From: Phytophthora colocasiae
Taxonomy: Eukaryota; Oomycota; Peronosporomycetes; Peronosporales; Peronosporaceae
Length of the DNA stretch: 64,000 bases
Direction of reading: 5' to 3'
Assembly: GCA_018806915.1 (NCBI GenBank)
Contig: JAGKQI010000097.1
Span: 248,001-312,000 of the forward strand
The translations under genes and the position numbers were made by a program. Under the pieces are notes generated by a model, which did not search any database, had not been told where the DNA came from, and was given only the letters and a program-made list of their open reading frames with translations. Positions 63,429-64,000 of this stretch are shown piece after piece; position 1 is the first letter of the stretch, and every line of letters begins with the position of its first letter.

Positions 63429-63479
63429 TATGTATTTATAAGGAATTTGGCACGTACTACCTCGCTTCTGAAAAAAGAA

Positions 63480-63600
63480 TGCCTACCCTACAGTTCGTGA
63501 ACATGCCCGGTGTGCTTTCGGCAACAAGTGCAAAGTGGAAATTACGTTTGAGAACTCTAGTACGTCCAATGTTATCAAGCACATGAAGAAATGCTATCCT
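63480..63600 (+). pseudogene. BED-finger fragment of hAT-like protein
   Basis: Plus strand (63488 onward): REHARCAFGNKCKVEITF followed by ENSSTSNVIKHMKKCYPG. The spacing of Cys and the final H-x4-C match a BED finger. It breaks off at about 63600, where the copia sequence begins. Confidence 0.55.
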
Positions 63601-64000
63601 GGTGGCACCCAAGCGCGACAAAGCGAGCTTTGTACCGAGTGATTTCACCATGCTCATTTCGTTTTAGAGCAAATGCCCATTTCGAACCGATCACCTTCGT
63701 GCCTGTCGGTTGCTGCACGTAATCCCAAGTGTGGTTTTTAGCGAGTGTAGCAAGCTCCTGTTTCATGGCTTCTTTCCAGCGATCAGCATCGCTCGACTGC
63801 ATAGCTTCACTCTTAGACACTTCTACTGACACGTTTGCCTGTTCACTCTCGGTCCGATGACGTTTAGTGTCACGGTGGCCTTTGTTATCGACGACTTGGA
63901 CACGGTCTGGTTCGTCGCCTCGCTGCCCATTACCTCCGGTAGTCTCGATGTCATGGTCACCATCAGGAATTGGAGGCAGCACCAGAATTTCCGTTGCTTG
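63601..64000 (-). pseudogene. Ty1/copia polyprotein fragment, truncated
   Basis: A minus-strand frame running in from the right edge: an acidic/basic linker after the integrase, then the start of the copia reverse transcriptase (DADRWKEAMKQELATLAKNH, GSKWAFALKR, YKARFVALGCHQ). The RT is cut off after that motif and followed by a few foreign codons and a stop (63575). The rest of the enzyme, including the catalytic Asp pair, is missing on this side. Confidence 0.85.

Noticed and set aside
1..64000. RXLR or Crinkler effectors
   Set aside because: I looked for signal peptide followed by RXLR or LFLAK motifs and found none convincing.

Overview
The window looks like nuclear DNA of a Phytophthora-type oomycete. 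Evidence: secreted Thr/Pro-rich mucin-like proteins of the cyst/mating-protein kind, a cluster of NPP1/NLP family genes, oomycete-style initiator elements (TCATTYYNCAWTTT-like) 25-60 bp before several start codons, short GT-AG introns (60-106 bp), and mixed hAT, MULE, piggyBac-like, LINE, Ty3/gypsy, Ty1/copia and SINE debris. It contains gene-dense islands separated by transposon-rich stretches.

Region 1 (1-12.0 kb): a mucin-like gene with a C-terminal PAN/Apple domain (4398-7097) and the 3' half of a near-identical tandem copy at the left edge (1-808). The duplicated block includes about 1.2 kb of 3' flank with a decayed second PAN-like segment. A third, very degenerate copy lies at 8340-8690. 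A MULE transposase broken by one TGA follows (11450-9573). Region 2 (12.1-21 kb) is a compact host-gene island: a GPI-anchored Cys-rich protein, a three-exon alpha-kinase, a bZIP-like factor, a multiply frameshifted KRE6/SKN1-type GH16 pseudogene, and a zinc-finger/membrane protein.

Region 3 (21.2-34.1 kb): a second mucin-like gene on the minus strand, with two frameshifts and a 3.9-kb higher-order array (24-bp units in 144-bp blocks). A 4345-bp hAT transposon sits just upstream of its promoter, with 18-bp TIRs and an intact-looking transposase. The element carries an antisense fragment resembling a GBF1-type Arf-GEF. Ribosomal protein L10a and a third mucin-like paralogue (Tyr/Pro repeats) follow.

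Region 4 (34.3-55.8 kb) is an NLP cluster repeatedly hit by transposons. One copy (54901-55734) is intact. One is split by a LINE (17-bp TSD), one by a 957-bp TIR element, and one by both a gypsy element with apparently identical LTRs (5-bp TSD) and a MULE (10-bp TSD). At least four more loci keep only 5' ends. A WRKY19-like zinc-finger gene sits inside the cluster. All readable NLP copies lack the usual Asp and Glu of the family's metal-binding heptapeptide, so they are probably not cytolytic (inference). Region 5 (56-64 kb) is mostly decayed: an intron-bearing piggyBac-like pseudogene, a hAT C-terminal relic, a LINE tail, two tRNA-derived SINEs with target duplications, an NLP C-terminal relic, a BED-finger fragment, and the start of a copia polyprotein running off the right edge.

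The three mucin-like genes share a secreted six-cysteine N-terminal domain and a near-identical initiator but have unrelated repeat stalks. They read as one modular surface-protein family. Several frameshifts lie in homopolymers, so sequencing error remains an alternative to decay at those sites.
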